A DNA stretch of 64,000 bases from assembly GCA_963824985.1 (NCBI GenBank), contig CAWGRQ010000036.1, positions 186,001 to 250,000 on the forward strand. Reading direction: 5' to 3'. This stretch comes from JAFNAG01 sp963824985 (lineage in GTDB: Bacteria; Acidobacteriota; UBA6911). Positions 52,673 to 62,106 of the stretch are shown here, piece after piece; positions within the stretch are counted from its first letter, which is position 1, and each line of letters opens with the position of its first letter. Both the position numbers and the translations under genes were made by a program. Under the pieces are notes generated by a model. That model had not been told where the DNA came from. It searched no databases and saw only the letters and a list, made by a program, of their open reading frames with translations.

Positions 52673-54013
52673 ATGTTTCCATTCGCATGCCTTTTCCTGA
52701 TTCTCCTGCACGGAAGTATTGCTGCGCCAGCAACGGAGATCGATCGGTCCAGGACTGTGATAACCAGGATCGCGCCCGACCTGTCGATAATTACGGAAGT
52801 GAGTATCGAAGATCCCTGCGTCGGCCAACAGTTCAGCATCATGTACCGGTTGCGGGCCGTTCATCCTCCCGCCGCGGTGGACATTGATCCTCAGCAGTAC
52901 CCCGGCTTCTGGACCATCGTAATTCCAGTTTCGCAGGATTCGCCGTCGGCCGCTCGTCCGGTCAAAAGCGGAACCGGTGTTGATTATCTGCTGCGGCAGG
53001 TCGTAGCTTTTCCTCTGGAAGAGGGAATGCTCAAACTGCCGCCGCTGTCATTAAAAATCAAAAGACCGGGACGGGCTGCCGCCCAACAAGTGGACTGGGA
53101 TGTGAAGGGTCAGGCGGACCCTGTCGCCATTACAGCGCTGCCCCTGTCATCCGGCTTGCCGGGCGACAATCGGGTCCCCCTGGTGGGCACCGTTACAGGA
53201 GAAATGCGGCGGGCGGAAGGCAGCCCATCCGGCATGCTCCTGGAAATTCAGGGGACCGCCAACCTGGCCCTGTTCCATCCGCTTGACTGGCTGGTTCCCA
53301 AAGCGGGCACTCGATATCGGGCAATACTGGAGAATGAAGAACAGATGCCGCGTACCGTCGACCGAGACGGGAAACGGCAACTTTCGCTGGTTCAGCGGCA
53401 GCAATGGAGAATCAGTGTGTTTCCGGCCGATGCGTCCCTGCAGGTCGGCGACCTGGTGCTTCCGGTTTTCGAACCGGTAGAACAATCATGGAAACAAACC
53501 GTCATCCCCGGCCTCGGGAGTACCCAAGGAAATCGCCCTGCTGCGGACGAAACCCCCAGTAAGGCGCCCGCCACAGTCGTGGATCAAGGGGTTTCGCGAT
53601 CCCGGCTGATGGCCATCAGCTTTGGGATCGTGGTTCTGGCCGGATTGAGTGCCATTCTCTTTTGGGTTATCCGATGGATCACAAAAATCCACCCCGGAGG
53701 GGAAATTACGGATATTAGCCTGGAGGTCTTGCAGAAACAGCTGCGGGCCTCGCCGCGGATCTTCCTGGACGGCGCCCACAATCTGCTTGAAAAATTCGCG
53801 GAGACGCAGAACCGACGCCATGATCTGGGTGCGGGAGAGACGCCCCTCGACCAATGCTGGCTCAGCGTCCAGCGTTATCGCTTCACGCGGGAGCCGTTGC
53901 CCGCTGCAAAACGAACTGAGATCTTCGCTGCGATCCGGCAGGTTCTCGTTTCCGGACCGGCCGCCACAAGCGACGCGTTCCAGGGGAAAGTCCGGCATGT
54001 GGACGGCCCTTGA
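52673..54013 (+). CDS. BatD-like exported membrane protein
   Basis: About 446 residues. A signal-like N-terminus (MFPFACLFLILLHGSIAAPA), a large extracytoplasmic part with beta-sandwich character (about 35-310; SIEDPCVGQQFSIMYRLRA, GTGVDYLLRQVVAFPLEEG, which is BatD-like), a transmembrane helix (about 330-350, MAISFGIVVLAGLSAILFWV) and a cytoplasmic tail of about 95 residues. Start ATG 52673 is taken; an open frame reaches back into the previous gene but cannot be real there. A TTG at 52658 could also serve. Third of the Bat-like set. Confidence 0.7.
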   Translation: MFPFACLFLILLHGSIAAPATEIDRSRTVITRIAPDLSIITEVSIEDPCVGQQFSIMYRLRAVHPPAAVDIDPQQYPGFWTIVIPVSQDSPSAARPVKSGTGVDYLLRQVVAFPLEEGMLKLPPLSLKIKRPGRAAAQQVDWDVKGQADPVAITALPLSSGLPGDNRVPLVGTVTGEMRRAEGSPSGMLLEIQGTANLALFHPLDWLVPKAGTRYRAILENEEQMPRTVDRDGKRQLSLVQRQQWRISVFPADASLQVGDLVLPVFEPVEQSWKQTVIPGLGSTQGNRPAADETPSKAPATVVDQGVSRSRLMAISFGIVVLAGLSAILFWVIRWITKIHPGGEITDISLEVLQKQLRASPRIFLDGAHNLLEKFAETQNRRHDLGAGETPLDQCWLSVQRYRFTREPLPAAKRTEIFAAIRQVLVSGPAATSDAFQGKVRHVDGP

Positions 54014-54136
54014 TGGCCGGAAGGGCCGGCAGCTTCGGTGCCGAATCGGCAGCGAGTGCCTTTAAGCTCTGGTATGATAGCGGCCCCGGAACCGGGCGTT
54101 CTCTGGTTCCGCACAAAGCTGGCGGAGAAGGCACGA

Positions 54137-54991
54137 ATGGAATTATTGGCAGCCGTGATACTGGGGATTATCCAAGGACTAACGGAGTTCCTGCCCATCA
54201 GCAGCTCGGCACATTTGATCCTGGTGCCCTGGATTTTCGGCTGGAAGCCCGAACCACTTGTTTTCGACGTCAGCCTGCACATTGGTACGGCGATGGCAAT
54301 CCTGGCCTATTTCTGGCAGGACTGGGTCAGGCTGGGCAGGGAAGCACTGGCGGGCATTTTCGCCGGCAGGCCTTTCGCTACATTGGAATGCAGGCTGGCC
54401 TGGTTTCTGGTCGTGGGAACCATTCCGGCAGCCCTGGCGGGGTTGCTCTTCGAGGATCAGATTGAGACCATCTTCAGATCGCCACTGGTTATAGTGGCGA
54501 CTCTGTCCGGTCTTGGCGCAGTGCTTTACCTGGCGGAACGCCGCGGACGCCGGCAGCGCACAATTTCCGATTTATCCTGGAGCGATGCCATCTGGATAGG
54601 ATTGAGCCAGGCGCTCGCGCTCGTGCCCGGCGTCTCACGCAGCGGGATCACGATCAGCACGGCCCTGTTACGTAACGTTGACCGGGCCTCGGCAGCCCGG
54701 TTCTCATTCCTGCTCGCCACTCCGGTCGTCGTGGGGGCCGGACTGCTTGAAATGCATCGACTGGGGAAGGCGCTCGGTGTCTATGGTCCCGACCTGGCGG
54801 CCGGAAATGCCCCCCTGGTCGCCATCAATTGGAGCGCACTTGCGATCGGAGTGGCATGCGCCGCAATCACCGGCTTTCTTTGCATCCGCTATTTTCTGAA
54901 ATACCTGCAAACCCGGTCCTTCATTCCGTTCGTGATCTACCGGGTGGCGCTGGCCGCGATTGTGCTCTGGTTCTATCTCCGCGCATCCTAG
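54137..54991 (+). CDS. uppP: Undecaprenyl-diphosphatase UppP (BacA)
   Basis: Dephosphorylates undecaprenyl diphosphate, recycling the lipid carrier for peptidoglycan. About 284 residues, eight hydrophobic segments. Diagnostic motifs GIIQGLTEFLPISSSAHLIL (about 10-29) and PGVSRSGITISTALL (about 155-169), with catalytic Glu and Arg/Ser residues. Overexpression in other bacteria confers bacitracin resistance. Start ATG 54137 (MELLAAVILG) has GGAG about nine bases before; the frame from 54038 is unlikely. Follows the Bat-like set by 123 bp. Confidence 0.95.
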   Translation: MELLAAVILGIIQGLTEFLPISSSAHLILVPWIFGWKPEPLVFDVSLHIGTAMAILAYFWQDWVRLGREALAGIFAGRPFATLECRLAWFLVVGTIPAALAGLLFEDQIETIFRSPLVIVATLSGLGAVLYLAERRGRRQRTISDLSWSDAIWIGLSQALALVPGVSRSGITISTALLRNVDRASAARFSFLLATPVVVGAGLLEMHRLGKALGVYGPDLAAGNAPLVAINWSALAIGVACAAITGFLCIRYFLKYLQTRSFIPFVIYRVALAAIVLWFYLRAS

Positions 54992-55024
54992 GCTGCGATC
55001 AAACACAGCCACTGGAACTGATTA

Positions 55025-56374
55025 TTAACCGGAGTCCGGAGGTTTCTTCCTGGAGTTGATCCGCTGCAGAATCTCCCGGATACGCTGTTCCATCCCCTGA
55101 TCGGTCGGGTAGTAATAGCGGCGACCGCGCAGGGCTTCAGGGAGACACTCCATATCGGCAACCTTCTGTTCCAGATCGTGGGCGTATTGATAGCCCTTGC
55201 CGTAGCCGAGATCCTTCATCAGCCGCGTTGGAGCATTGAGTATGTGCAGGGGGGGCGGTTCATTGACTGTATGCTGAACGTCTTCTTCCACCTTGGTGTA
55301 GGCAGTGTAGAGGGCATTTGATTTTGGAGCCACCGAAAGGTAGACGGCCGCCTGTGCCAGCGCGAGTTTGCATTCCGGCAAACCGACAAGGCGTACCGCC
55401 TCGGTAGCGTTTAACGCAACCTGCAGCGCACGGACATCGGCCATGCCGACATCCTCTGAGGCAAAGCGCACCATGCGACGTGCCAGATAAACCGGGTCTT
55501 CCCCTCCTTCCAGCATCCTCCCCATCCAGTACAATGCCGCATCCGGATCGCTGTTGCGCATTGACTTGTGGAGCGCGGAGATCAGGTTGTAATGTTCGTC
55601 GCCCGCCTTGTCGTACCGCAACATCTTCTGCTGGAGGGCGCTCTCCAGATCGACCGCAGTAAGCTGCGGAGTCCCCGAATGGGGATGGCGATACGCGAGA
55701 TCCACTGCGATTTCCAGGGCATTGAGGGCAATGCGCGCATCCCCGTTCGCATGCACGGCAAGCAGGTGAAGCACGTCGGGGGCGATGTCGACGGGCCGTT
55801 GGCCCAGGCCGCGCTGTTGGTCACCGAGCGTGCGCAGGAGGATCTGCTCGATATCCGCGGCGGTCAGCGGATGCAGGACATACACCTTGGCCCGCGACAG
55901 CAGCGCGCTGATAACCTCAAACGATGGATTTTCAGTGGTGGCCCCGATCAGCACGATAACGCCGGACTCCACGTAAGGAAGAAAGGCATCCTGCTGGGCC
56001 TTGTTGAAGCGATGAATCTCGTCGATAAATACGATGGTCCGGCTTCCGCTCCTGCGGAAGCGGGTTTCAGCCTCCGCCATCATCGCCTTGATCTCCTTGA
56101 TCCCGGATAGGACGGCGCTGTAGGAGCAAAAGGCTGCCTTGGTTTCTCTGGCGATTATTCGGGCAAGCGTGGTTTTGCCGGTTCCCGGTGGGCCCCAGAA
56201 AATCATAGAGGTCAGTTGATCGTTCTCGATCATTTCCCGCAGGATTTTCCCGCTGCCGATCAGATGCTGCTGGCCTACGACTTCGTCCAGCGTGAGTGGC
56301 CGCGCACGCTCCGCAAGCGGTGCACCCTCCGTGGAGGCAGGGTCGGGAGAATCCGGAAACAGCCGACCGTTCAT
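55025..56374 (-). CDS. rarA: Replication-associated recombination protein A (RarA/MgsA)
   Basis: AAA+ ATPase acting at stalled forks. About 449 residues. GQQHLIGSGKILREMIENDQ is the family's typical opening, then Walker A WGPPGTGKTTLARI (about 60), Walker B TIVFIDEIHRFNKAQQDAFL, sensor IGATTENPSFEV, and the C-terminal tetramerisation part (RMVRFASEDVGMADVRALQV). The start at 56374 (MNGRLFPDSPD) lies right at the end of the SpoU-type gene, so they are translationally coupled. A longer frame to 56404 overlaps that gene. Confidence 0.95.
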   Translation of the reverse strand: MNGRLFPDSPDPASTEGAPLAERARPLTLDEVVGQQHLIGSGKILREMIENDQLTSMIFWGPPGTGKTTLARIIARETKAAFCSYSAVLSGIKEIKAMMAEAETRFRRSGSRTIVFIDEIHRFNKAQQDAFLPYVESGVIVLIGATTENPSFEVISALLSRAKVYVLHPLTAADIEQILLRTLGDQQRGLGQRPVDIAPDVLHLLAVHANGDARIALNALEIAVDLAYRHPHSGTPQLTAVDLESALQQKMLRYDKAGDEHYNLISALHKSMRNSDPDAALYWMGRMLEGGEDPVYLARRMVRFASEDVGMADVRALQVALNATEAVRLVGLPECKLALAQAAVYLSVAPKSNALYTAYTKVEEDVQHTVNEPPPLHILNAPTRLMKDLGYGKGYQYAHDLEQKVADMECLPEALRGRRYYYPTDQGMEQRIREILQRINSRKKPPDSG

Positions 56375-56375
56375 A

Positions 56376-57223
56376 TCATTTCCCGTCTGTCGCGGGCGAA
56401 GCAAGCGCAGCCCGCTGACGAAAAGCCTCGAAGCACAAAACTGCGCCGGCGACCGCCACGTTCAGTGATTCAACCCCGGCCGCCATGGGAACCCGGAGCG
56501 GTGAAATGCCGGCCAGGGACGCTTCGCTCAGACCGCGGGCTTCATTACCGAGCAGAATTGCGGTTGGCCCGCGCAAATCAGCCGCCCAGCAGGATTCGCT
56601 CAGTCCGCGGCCGCCCGATACATTTGAATGTCCGCGGATCGGCAATAATCGAGGATTTCGTGCGCCTGCAGACTTTCGACTACCGGAAGGCTGAAAAATG
56701 AGCCCGCGCTGGCTCGAATTGCCTTCGGGTTTCGCGCGGAAACGGTACCCGCGGTGGATCCAACCCATGAAACACCTGCCGCCCGAGCCGAGCGCAGGAT
56801 GGTCCCCAGATTCCCCGGATCCTGAAGCCCGCACAGGAACACGATCAACGGATTATGCACCTTCCCGATGGCGGATAATGGGAGCATGGGAACGCGGACC
56901 AGGGCGAGTGCTCCCTGGAAGGAGACGACGCCGGACAGACCTCTGAGCAGCGGACCCGCGCAGCGGCGGAGCGGGACCTCACGCTCCATCCAGACATCCA
57001 GGAGATGCCGCTCGCGTCCCACGGCGCCGAAATTCTCGGATATCAACACGGTTTCCAGCTGACCGCCCTGCCGGGTGACCTCTTCCAGCACGCGAACGCC
57101 TTCCGCCAACACCAACTCTGCGGGCGCACGTCGCGCCTGAGCCGCAACCAGCCGGATAATACGGACCAGGGGATTGGCCCTGCCGGTCAGCAGTGGAATG
57201 TCTTTTCTCGAGGAGAATTTCAT
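56376..57223 (-). CDS. SpoU/TrmH-family RNA 2'-O-methyltransferase (frameshifted)
   Basis: About 282 residues once joined. N-terminal substrate-binding domain (RANPLVRIIRLVAAQARRAP, VLAEGVRVLEEVTRQ), then the SPOUT knot: VFLCGLQDPGNLGTILRSA, SARNPKAIRASAGSFFSLPV in the first frame, and AILLGNEARGLSEASL, ISPLRVPMAAGVESLNVAV in the second. The break is near 56600-56625: ATGTATCGGGCGGCCGCGGA continues only in the other frame; one added G (GCGGGAC for GCGGAC) restores ...RAAAGLSESCW.... Start 57223 (MKFSSRKDIPLL). Family is sure; exact target (for example RlmB) is not. Confidence 0.85.
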
Positions 57224-57378
57224 CAGCACCAAATTGTGAATCCGCACACATCGCGCGCCCCCGGACCAACGGCGGCCTGCATCGCAAAGACCGCTCACTT
57301 GGATTCGGTCGCGGCCAGCGCCCTTGCGGGCACGCGTTTGAGGAAATCGGAGTTGCTCAGTATCCCTATCAACAAGTG

Positions 57379-58143
57379 TCACATTTCGAACGAGCCGTTC
57401 CGAAGGGTTTTCAGGCTGCCCCAGACAACCCTTTGCACGGGGAACCGGCCGTTATGCAGAAGTGCGGTCGCCAGCCTCCGTGCCAGGTCGTCGGTCTCGT
57501 CGGAATCCACCTTATTGATAAACGGAACGATCTTCATGTCGGCCTGCCAAGCCCGGCACACCCCCTGGGGATGGAATAACAGGGAAGCCGCCAATTCCGG
57601 GGTCAGGATGCCGCCGGCCTCCAATTGGCAGCGTTCGGCAGCCAGGTCCCAGCGAAAGACCGTCTCCGGCCCAAGGCGCTGGTTCAGGCAATCGATCCCA
57701 ATTACCGGAACGAGGTAATTTGCCCCCGTCATCAGGACCGGTTCACCCTCGCGCGGCATCTTGATCGACATGCTGCGCGCACCATCGGCTTCGTTCAGGA
57801 TCACGGGGAAGAGAAGTTTATCCAGGCGGCTCCCAAACCCCGGGTCCACACCGCGCAGCAGATTGGGAGCGCCTGGCAGGCGTGTAACCACGAAGGTCCG
57901 CCCGTGGCAGGCCCCAAAGAGGGAGCGCTCGAGCAGCAGTTCCAGCCATTGTTCATTGTCGCTGGAAATGATGATCATACCCTGGGCAGGATGCGGAGGG
58001 TGGATGCGGGTCGTGGTGGTGTAGATCACCGGCAACTTCTGAGAATACTCCTCGAGCAAGGCCAGGATCAGTGCGGTTTTCCCGCCCCCACCCACCAGGT
58101 TGACGCGTGCCGGCAGCGAAAATGAAAACCTCTCGGAAAACAC
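57379..58143 (-). CDS. yqeC: YqeC-like selenium-dependent hydroxylase accessory protein
   Basis: 254 residues. P-loop-like VGGGGKTALILALLEEY (about 17-33), TTTTRIHPPHP, and LNEADGARSMSIKMPREGEPV, all typical of the YqeC family. YqeC is known mainly by genomic linkage to selenium-dependent molybdenum hydroxylases; its chemistry is unproven. Here there are no such hydroxylase, selD or molybdopterin genes around it. The start GTG 58143 has AAGGAG at seven bases. It follows the flippase-like gene by 140 bp. Confidence 0.85.
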   Translation of the reverse strand: MFSERFSFSLPARVNLVGGGGKTALILALLEEYSQKLPVIYTTTTRIHPPHPAQGMIIISSDNEQWLELLLERSLFGACHGRTFVVTRLPGAPNLLRGVDPGFGSRLDKLLFPVILNEADGARSMSIKMPREGEPVLMTGANYLVPVIGIDCLNQRLGPETVFRWDLAAERCQLEAGGILTPELAASLLFHPQGVCRAWQADMKIVPFINKVDSDETDDLARRLATALLHNGRFPVQRVVWGSLKTLRNGSFEM

Positions 58144-58283
58144 CTCGATGCTCCTTTACCGGCCCGTTATGCCGGCCTCATTCGCGGACCGGGGCGATCG
58201 CCGCAGGTTGCTGTGATGGGGCCCCGCTGCATTCGCTGACCCATGTCGATCGGCACAGGCATGGATTGGGAATTCGCCGCCCA

Positions 58284-59261
58284 TCAGAAATCGGTCTCCA
58301 TGGCTGCCATTTGCCGGACATCGCTCTGATTCCGAAACAGCATATAGATAATCCCGCCCGGAACTGCAGACAGCACGATCATGGCTGAACTGAGCAGCGC
58401 AAGCGCCAGGGACGATGCCGGGGCAACGCCGATGGCGCTGAACAGCGTCACAAATGCATACTCGCGCAATCCCATGCCGCTCAGGCTGACGGGAATCATG
58501 GTAATCAGCGTCGTAACCGGGATAAACACCACAAAGTAGAGGAACGCGACGTGAATGTGCAGCGCCTCGGCGGCTATATAGGAAATGACGCACACAAGCA
58601 GTTGATTGATCAGGGAGATCAGGAGGGAATCAAAGAGGATACCGGGATGCTTGGCCATGATCTGGAACGCGCTTGATATGGCATCCACGCGGGTCGCGAA
58701 CCTGGGCAAATGCATGGCATGCAGCATCCAGGTCAGGAGGCGATGCAGCGCGGGCATAAAAATGACCACATTGGCCGCCACGAAAGCCCCGAAGGAAAGC
58801 CAGACAATCAGTGCAATCGGAATTTCAGAGGAGGTGGCCGGCAGGAGGAACGTGCCAACGCAGGCGATGAGCATCATGGCGAGCATTCCCGAGTCCCGAT
58901 CGAGAAAGGTTGCGGCAAAGCTCTGGGCGTAATGCCGGGTAGGCTTGCCGGCATAATACATCTTGACCACATCCCCGCCGACCGCCGTTGGAAACGCCAG
59001 GTTGAAAAACAGCCCGATGCAGTAGATCTGAAAGAGGCGCAAAAGCGAAAAAACCGGCATCAGCGGACGCATGAGCATGCGCCAGCGAAAGATGCAGATA
59101 TAGTGGGCTACCCAGAGAAGAGCAAATGACCCGAACAGCAAAGCGAGGCGGGCATTCTTCAGCGTGGCTCCAAAATCGCGGAAATCGACTTTTTTGAAGA
59201 GAAGATAAAACAACAGGCCGGTAACTGCCGTTTTGATCAGCGCCGCGATTTTGCCCTTCAT
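58284..59261 (-). CDS. Lysylphosphatidylglycerol synthase TM / flippase-like protein
   Basis: 325 residues, about eight transmembrane helices, for example ALLFGSFALLWVAHYICIFR and IYCIGLFFNLAFPTAVGGDVVKMYY. The latter, with its FxPxxxGGDxxR-like motif (FPTAVGGDVVKMY), and the C-terminal IPVSLSGMGLREYAFV are signatures of the UPF0104/AglD family (also called flippase-like domain). It lacks the C-terminal synthase domain, so it is not a full MprF. It may move lipid-linked substrates. Neighbours: mutS upstream, yqeC downstream; no functional link. Confidence 0.85.
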   Translation of the reverse strand: MKGKIAALIKTAVTGLLFYLLFKKVDFRDFGATLKNARLALLFGSFALLWVAHYICIFRWRMLMRPLMPVFSLLRLFQIYCIGLFFNLAFPTAVGGDVVKMYYAGKPTRHYAQSFAATFLDRDSGMLAMMLIACVGTFLLPATSSEIPIALIVWLSFGAFVAANVVIFMPALHRLLTWMLHAMHLPRFATRVDAISSAFQIMAKHPGILFDSLLISLINQLLVCVISYIAAEALHIHVAFLYFVVFIPVTTLITMIPVSLSGMGLREYAFVTLFSAIGVAPASSLALALLSSAMIVLSAVPGGIIYMLFRNQSDVRQMAAMETDF

Positions 59262-59335
59262 CTTACGCCATCACCTTCTGGACGCACAGCATGAACTACC
59301 GGGACTTCCGGCACAAGCATTTCCTGCCCGTCCGC

Positions 59336-61849
59336 CTAAAAAAGCGATTTCTGCATCTCTTCGATGACTTCCTGCGGCGAGCGCGTACGGCTCCGGCCGG
59401 AAAGGTCTATTTCCTTCTTTTCGAGCCGTTCCAGAATCTCGCCGGCACGGCGCACTACCTCGCGCGGGAGTCCGGCAAGACGGGCAACCTCCACGCCATA
59501 ACTCTTGTCCGCGGTACCCGGAGTGACCTTGCGCAGGAACACAATCTCCTTGCCTGCCTCTTTAATTGCCATGCAATAGTTTTTCACCCCGCGGTGCACA
59601 TCCGCCATGCGAGTCAGTTCGTGGTAATGGGTGGCAAACAGGGTTCGAGCCCGATGGTCGGAGTTCTGCACCAGATATTCGGCCACGGCCCAGGCAATCG
59701 AAAGGCCGTCGAAGGTGGCGGTGCCGCGACCGACCTCATCGAGCAGGATCAGGCTGCGCGTGGTGGCGGTATTGAGAATATTGGCGGTTTCGATCATCTC
59801 GACCATGAAGGTCGACCGCCCGCGGGCCAGATTGTCAGAAGCGCCGACCCTGGTGTAGATACGATCGATGAGGCCGAGACGGACATGCCGCGCGGGAACG
59901 AAAGCACCGATCTGAGCGAGAATCACGATCAGGGCGGTCTGCCTGAGATACGTCGATTTGCCGCCCATATTGGGTCCGGTGAGGATCAGCAGTTGGTCCG
60001 TGGTAGTATTCATGAACAGGTCGTTCGCTATGAACGGCCGGCTCTGGTGTTCCACCATTGCATGGCGCCCGTCCTGTATGTAGATCTCGTCACCGTCCAC
60101 CAATTCCGGGCGGACATAATCGTTTTTCAGAGCCACTTCGGCCAGTGAGGCGTAAATATCGATTTCTGCCAGCAGCCGGGCGCTGGCTTGAATGCGCCGT
60201 GCCTGAGCGGCAATGCCGGTCCGTACCTGCGCAAAGAGCTCTTTTTCGATCGCGGCGATGCGCTCCTCCGCGTGCAGGATCTTCTCCTCATAGGTCTGCA
60301 GCTCTTCGGTGATAAAACGCTCGCAGCTCACCAGGGTCTGTTTCCGGACATAATCAGCCGGAACCTGGGCCAGGTTTGATTTGGTCACCTCAATGAAATA
60401 GCCAAAGACCTGATTGAACCTGACCTTGAGGGACTGGATCCCGGTGCGCTTGCGCTCGCGCGCTTCCAGAGCAGCGATGTATTCCTTGCCGCTGGATCGA
60501 ATGCTGCGCAGGTCATCCAGTTCAGGGGAATATCCGCTGCGAATAATGCCGGGTTCGCTCGCGGAGTTGGGGGGATCCGCAGCGATTGCCTGCTCCACCA
60601 GCGTGACAACCTCGGCCACGTCATCCAGCATGCCGCGCACTTCCGCGAGCCGCGGAGCGTGGAAGCCTTCAAGGAATACTCGAATCGCCGGGATGACCTG
60701 GAGGGAAGCGCTCAACGCGATCAATTCCCGCGGGCTGGCAACGCCGGCAGTGATCCGGCTCGTCAGCCGTTCCAGATCATGAATTTCGCCCAATTTCCGC
60801 GCCAGCCGGTCCTGTCCCGGCACATCCCGCGTCAATGCTTCAACGGCATCGAGCCGATTCTCCAGGAGAGGCCGATCGAGAAGCGGAGTCAGCAGCCACG
60901 ATTTGAGCATGCGGCCGCCCATGCCGGTTCTGGTCCGATCCAGCAGCGCCAGGAGTGATCCCTTACGGGTGCCATCCAGCGACTCGACCAGTTCGAGGTT
61001 AACGATGGTGGACGAATCCAGCCTCAGAAATTCGGAGGTGTCCTGAAACCTTAGCCGGGCCACCTTCGCCAACGCATCGATCTGAGTGGAGCGCAGATAG
61101 TGGATCACGGCTCCGGCGGCGGAAATCGCCAGCGGTTGCGCGGCGCATCCGAAACCATCGAGGCTTGCCACCTCGAAGTGCTCCAGAAGGAGACGCTGGG
61201 CATAATCGGCATTAAATGCCCAGTCCTCCACCGGACTGGCCACCCAATCACCGGACCAGTCGCGCACCAGCGCGAGCCGCACCTCATCAGCGGTTTCGTC
61301 GGAAAGGATCAGTTCGCGGGGCCGAAACCGGCTCAGCTCATCCACCGCCTTTTGCCAGGCAAACTCCCCCTGGAAGCCGGTGGCCACAAAATCAGCGGTC
61401 GACAGATCTATCAGCGCCAGGCCAATGCCATCCGATGAGCGGGCCAGACACGCCAAATAGTTATGGTCCTTCGACTCAAGCAACATCTCCTCAACGATGG
61501 TACCCGGAGTCATGACTCTGGTAACTTCCCGATGCACGAGCTTTCCGGCCGTGCGGGGATCCTCAACCTGCTCACAAATGGCAATTTTGAAGCCCTTTTT
61601 CAACAAACGGGCTATGTACCCGTCAACCGAATGATAAGGGACCCCGCACATAGGAATAGGGGCGCCGGTCTTATCCTTGTTTCGGGCAGTGAGGGTAATC
61701 TCCAATTCCCGGGATGCAGTAACAGCATCTTCGTAGAACATCTCATAAAAATCACCCAGGCGGAAAAACACCAACTTACCCGGAAATCGGCGTTTCACTT
61801 CATGATACTGCTTCATCATGGGCGTGAGGTCGTCCACATTCACCGCCAT
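59336..61849 (-). CDS. mutS: DNA mismatch repair protein MutS
   Basis: Mismatch recognition ATPase. 837 residues, the usual size. The N-terminal mismatch-reading motif is FFRLGDFYEMFYEDA (about 28-42, with the Phe-x-Glu wedge). The clamp and lever domains follow; the C-terminal ATPase has GPNMGGKSTYLRQ (about 620), GRSTFMVEM, LDEVGRGTATFDGLS and the THYHEL His switch. Works with the nicking MutL at 42.9 kb. The start 61849 (MAVNVDDLTPMMKQY) is the natural one. A strong divergent promoter for tsaB lies about 140 bp upstream. Confidence 0.97.
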   Translation of the reverse strand: MAVNVDDLTPMMKQYHEVKRRFPGKLVFFRLGDFYEMFYEDAVTASRELEITLTARNKDKTGAPIPMCGVPYHSVDGYIARLLKKGFKIAICEQVEDPRTAGKLVHREVTRVMTPGTIVEEMLLESKDHNYLACLARSSDGIGLALIDLSTADFVATGFQGEFAWQKAVDELSRFRPRELILSDETADEVRLALVRDWSGDWVASPVEDWAFNADYAQRLLLEHFEVASLDGFGCAAQPLAISAAGAVIHYLRSTQIDALAKVARLRFQDTSEFLRLDSSTIVNLELVESLDGTRKGSLLALLDRTRTGMGGRMLKSWLLTPLLDRPLLENRLDAVEALTRDVPGQDRLARKLGEIHDLERLTSRITAGVASPRELIALSASLQVIPAIRVFLEGFHAPRLAEVRGMLDDVAEVVTLVEQAIAADPPNSASEPGIIRSGYSPELDDLRSIRSSGKEYIAALEARERKRTGIQSLKVRFNQVFGYFIEVTKSNLAQVPADYVRKQTLVSCERFITEELQTYEEKILHAEERIAAIEKELFAQVRTGIAAQARRIQASARLLAEIDIYASLAEVALKNDYVRPELVDGDEIYIQDGRHAMVEHQSRPFIANDLFMNTTTDQLLILTGPNMGGKSTYLRQTALIVILAQIGAFVPARHVRLGLIDRIYTRVGASDNLARGRSTFMVEMIETANILNTATTRSLILLDEVGRGTATFDGLSIAWAVAEYLVQNSDHRARTLFATHYHELTRMADVHRGVKNYCMAIKEAGKEIVFLRKVTPGTADKSYGVEVARLAGLPREVVRRAGEILERLEKKEIDLSGRSRTRSPQEVIEEMQKSLF

Positions 61850-61991
61850 CTAAGCAATCCCCGGCAGCCGCGTCGCCGCGCATGGGAATCCAATATCGCG
61901 TGTTGCAGGAAGCATTCACGCGACCCCTCACCACAGGTCGGCAGAGCCAACGGGAAGGATTGCCGGGATTGACTGGAAATATCTCTGATCC

Positions 61992-62020
61992 TTGTACTTA
62001 AAGAAGCGTAAGTATATAAT
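61992..62020 (+). promoter_or_regulatory. Strong sigma70-type promoter of tsaB-rimI
   Basis: TTGTAC (61992-61997), a 17-bp spacer and TATAAT (62015-62020). The expected transcript start is near 62027, so tsaB must start downstream of this, not at 62020. It is divergent from mutS. Confidence 0.65.
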
Positions 62021-62106
62021 TGCGTGCCGCGATTGTCAATCACCCTCAGGCGCTGCGCGCTGGCCCGACGGTCAAGCATCCAGGGGGAAGTTACGGGAGG
62101 ATCAGG

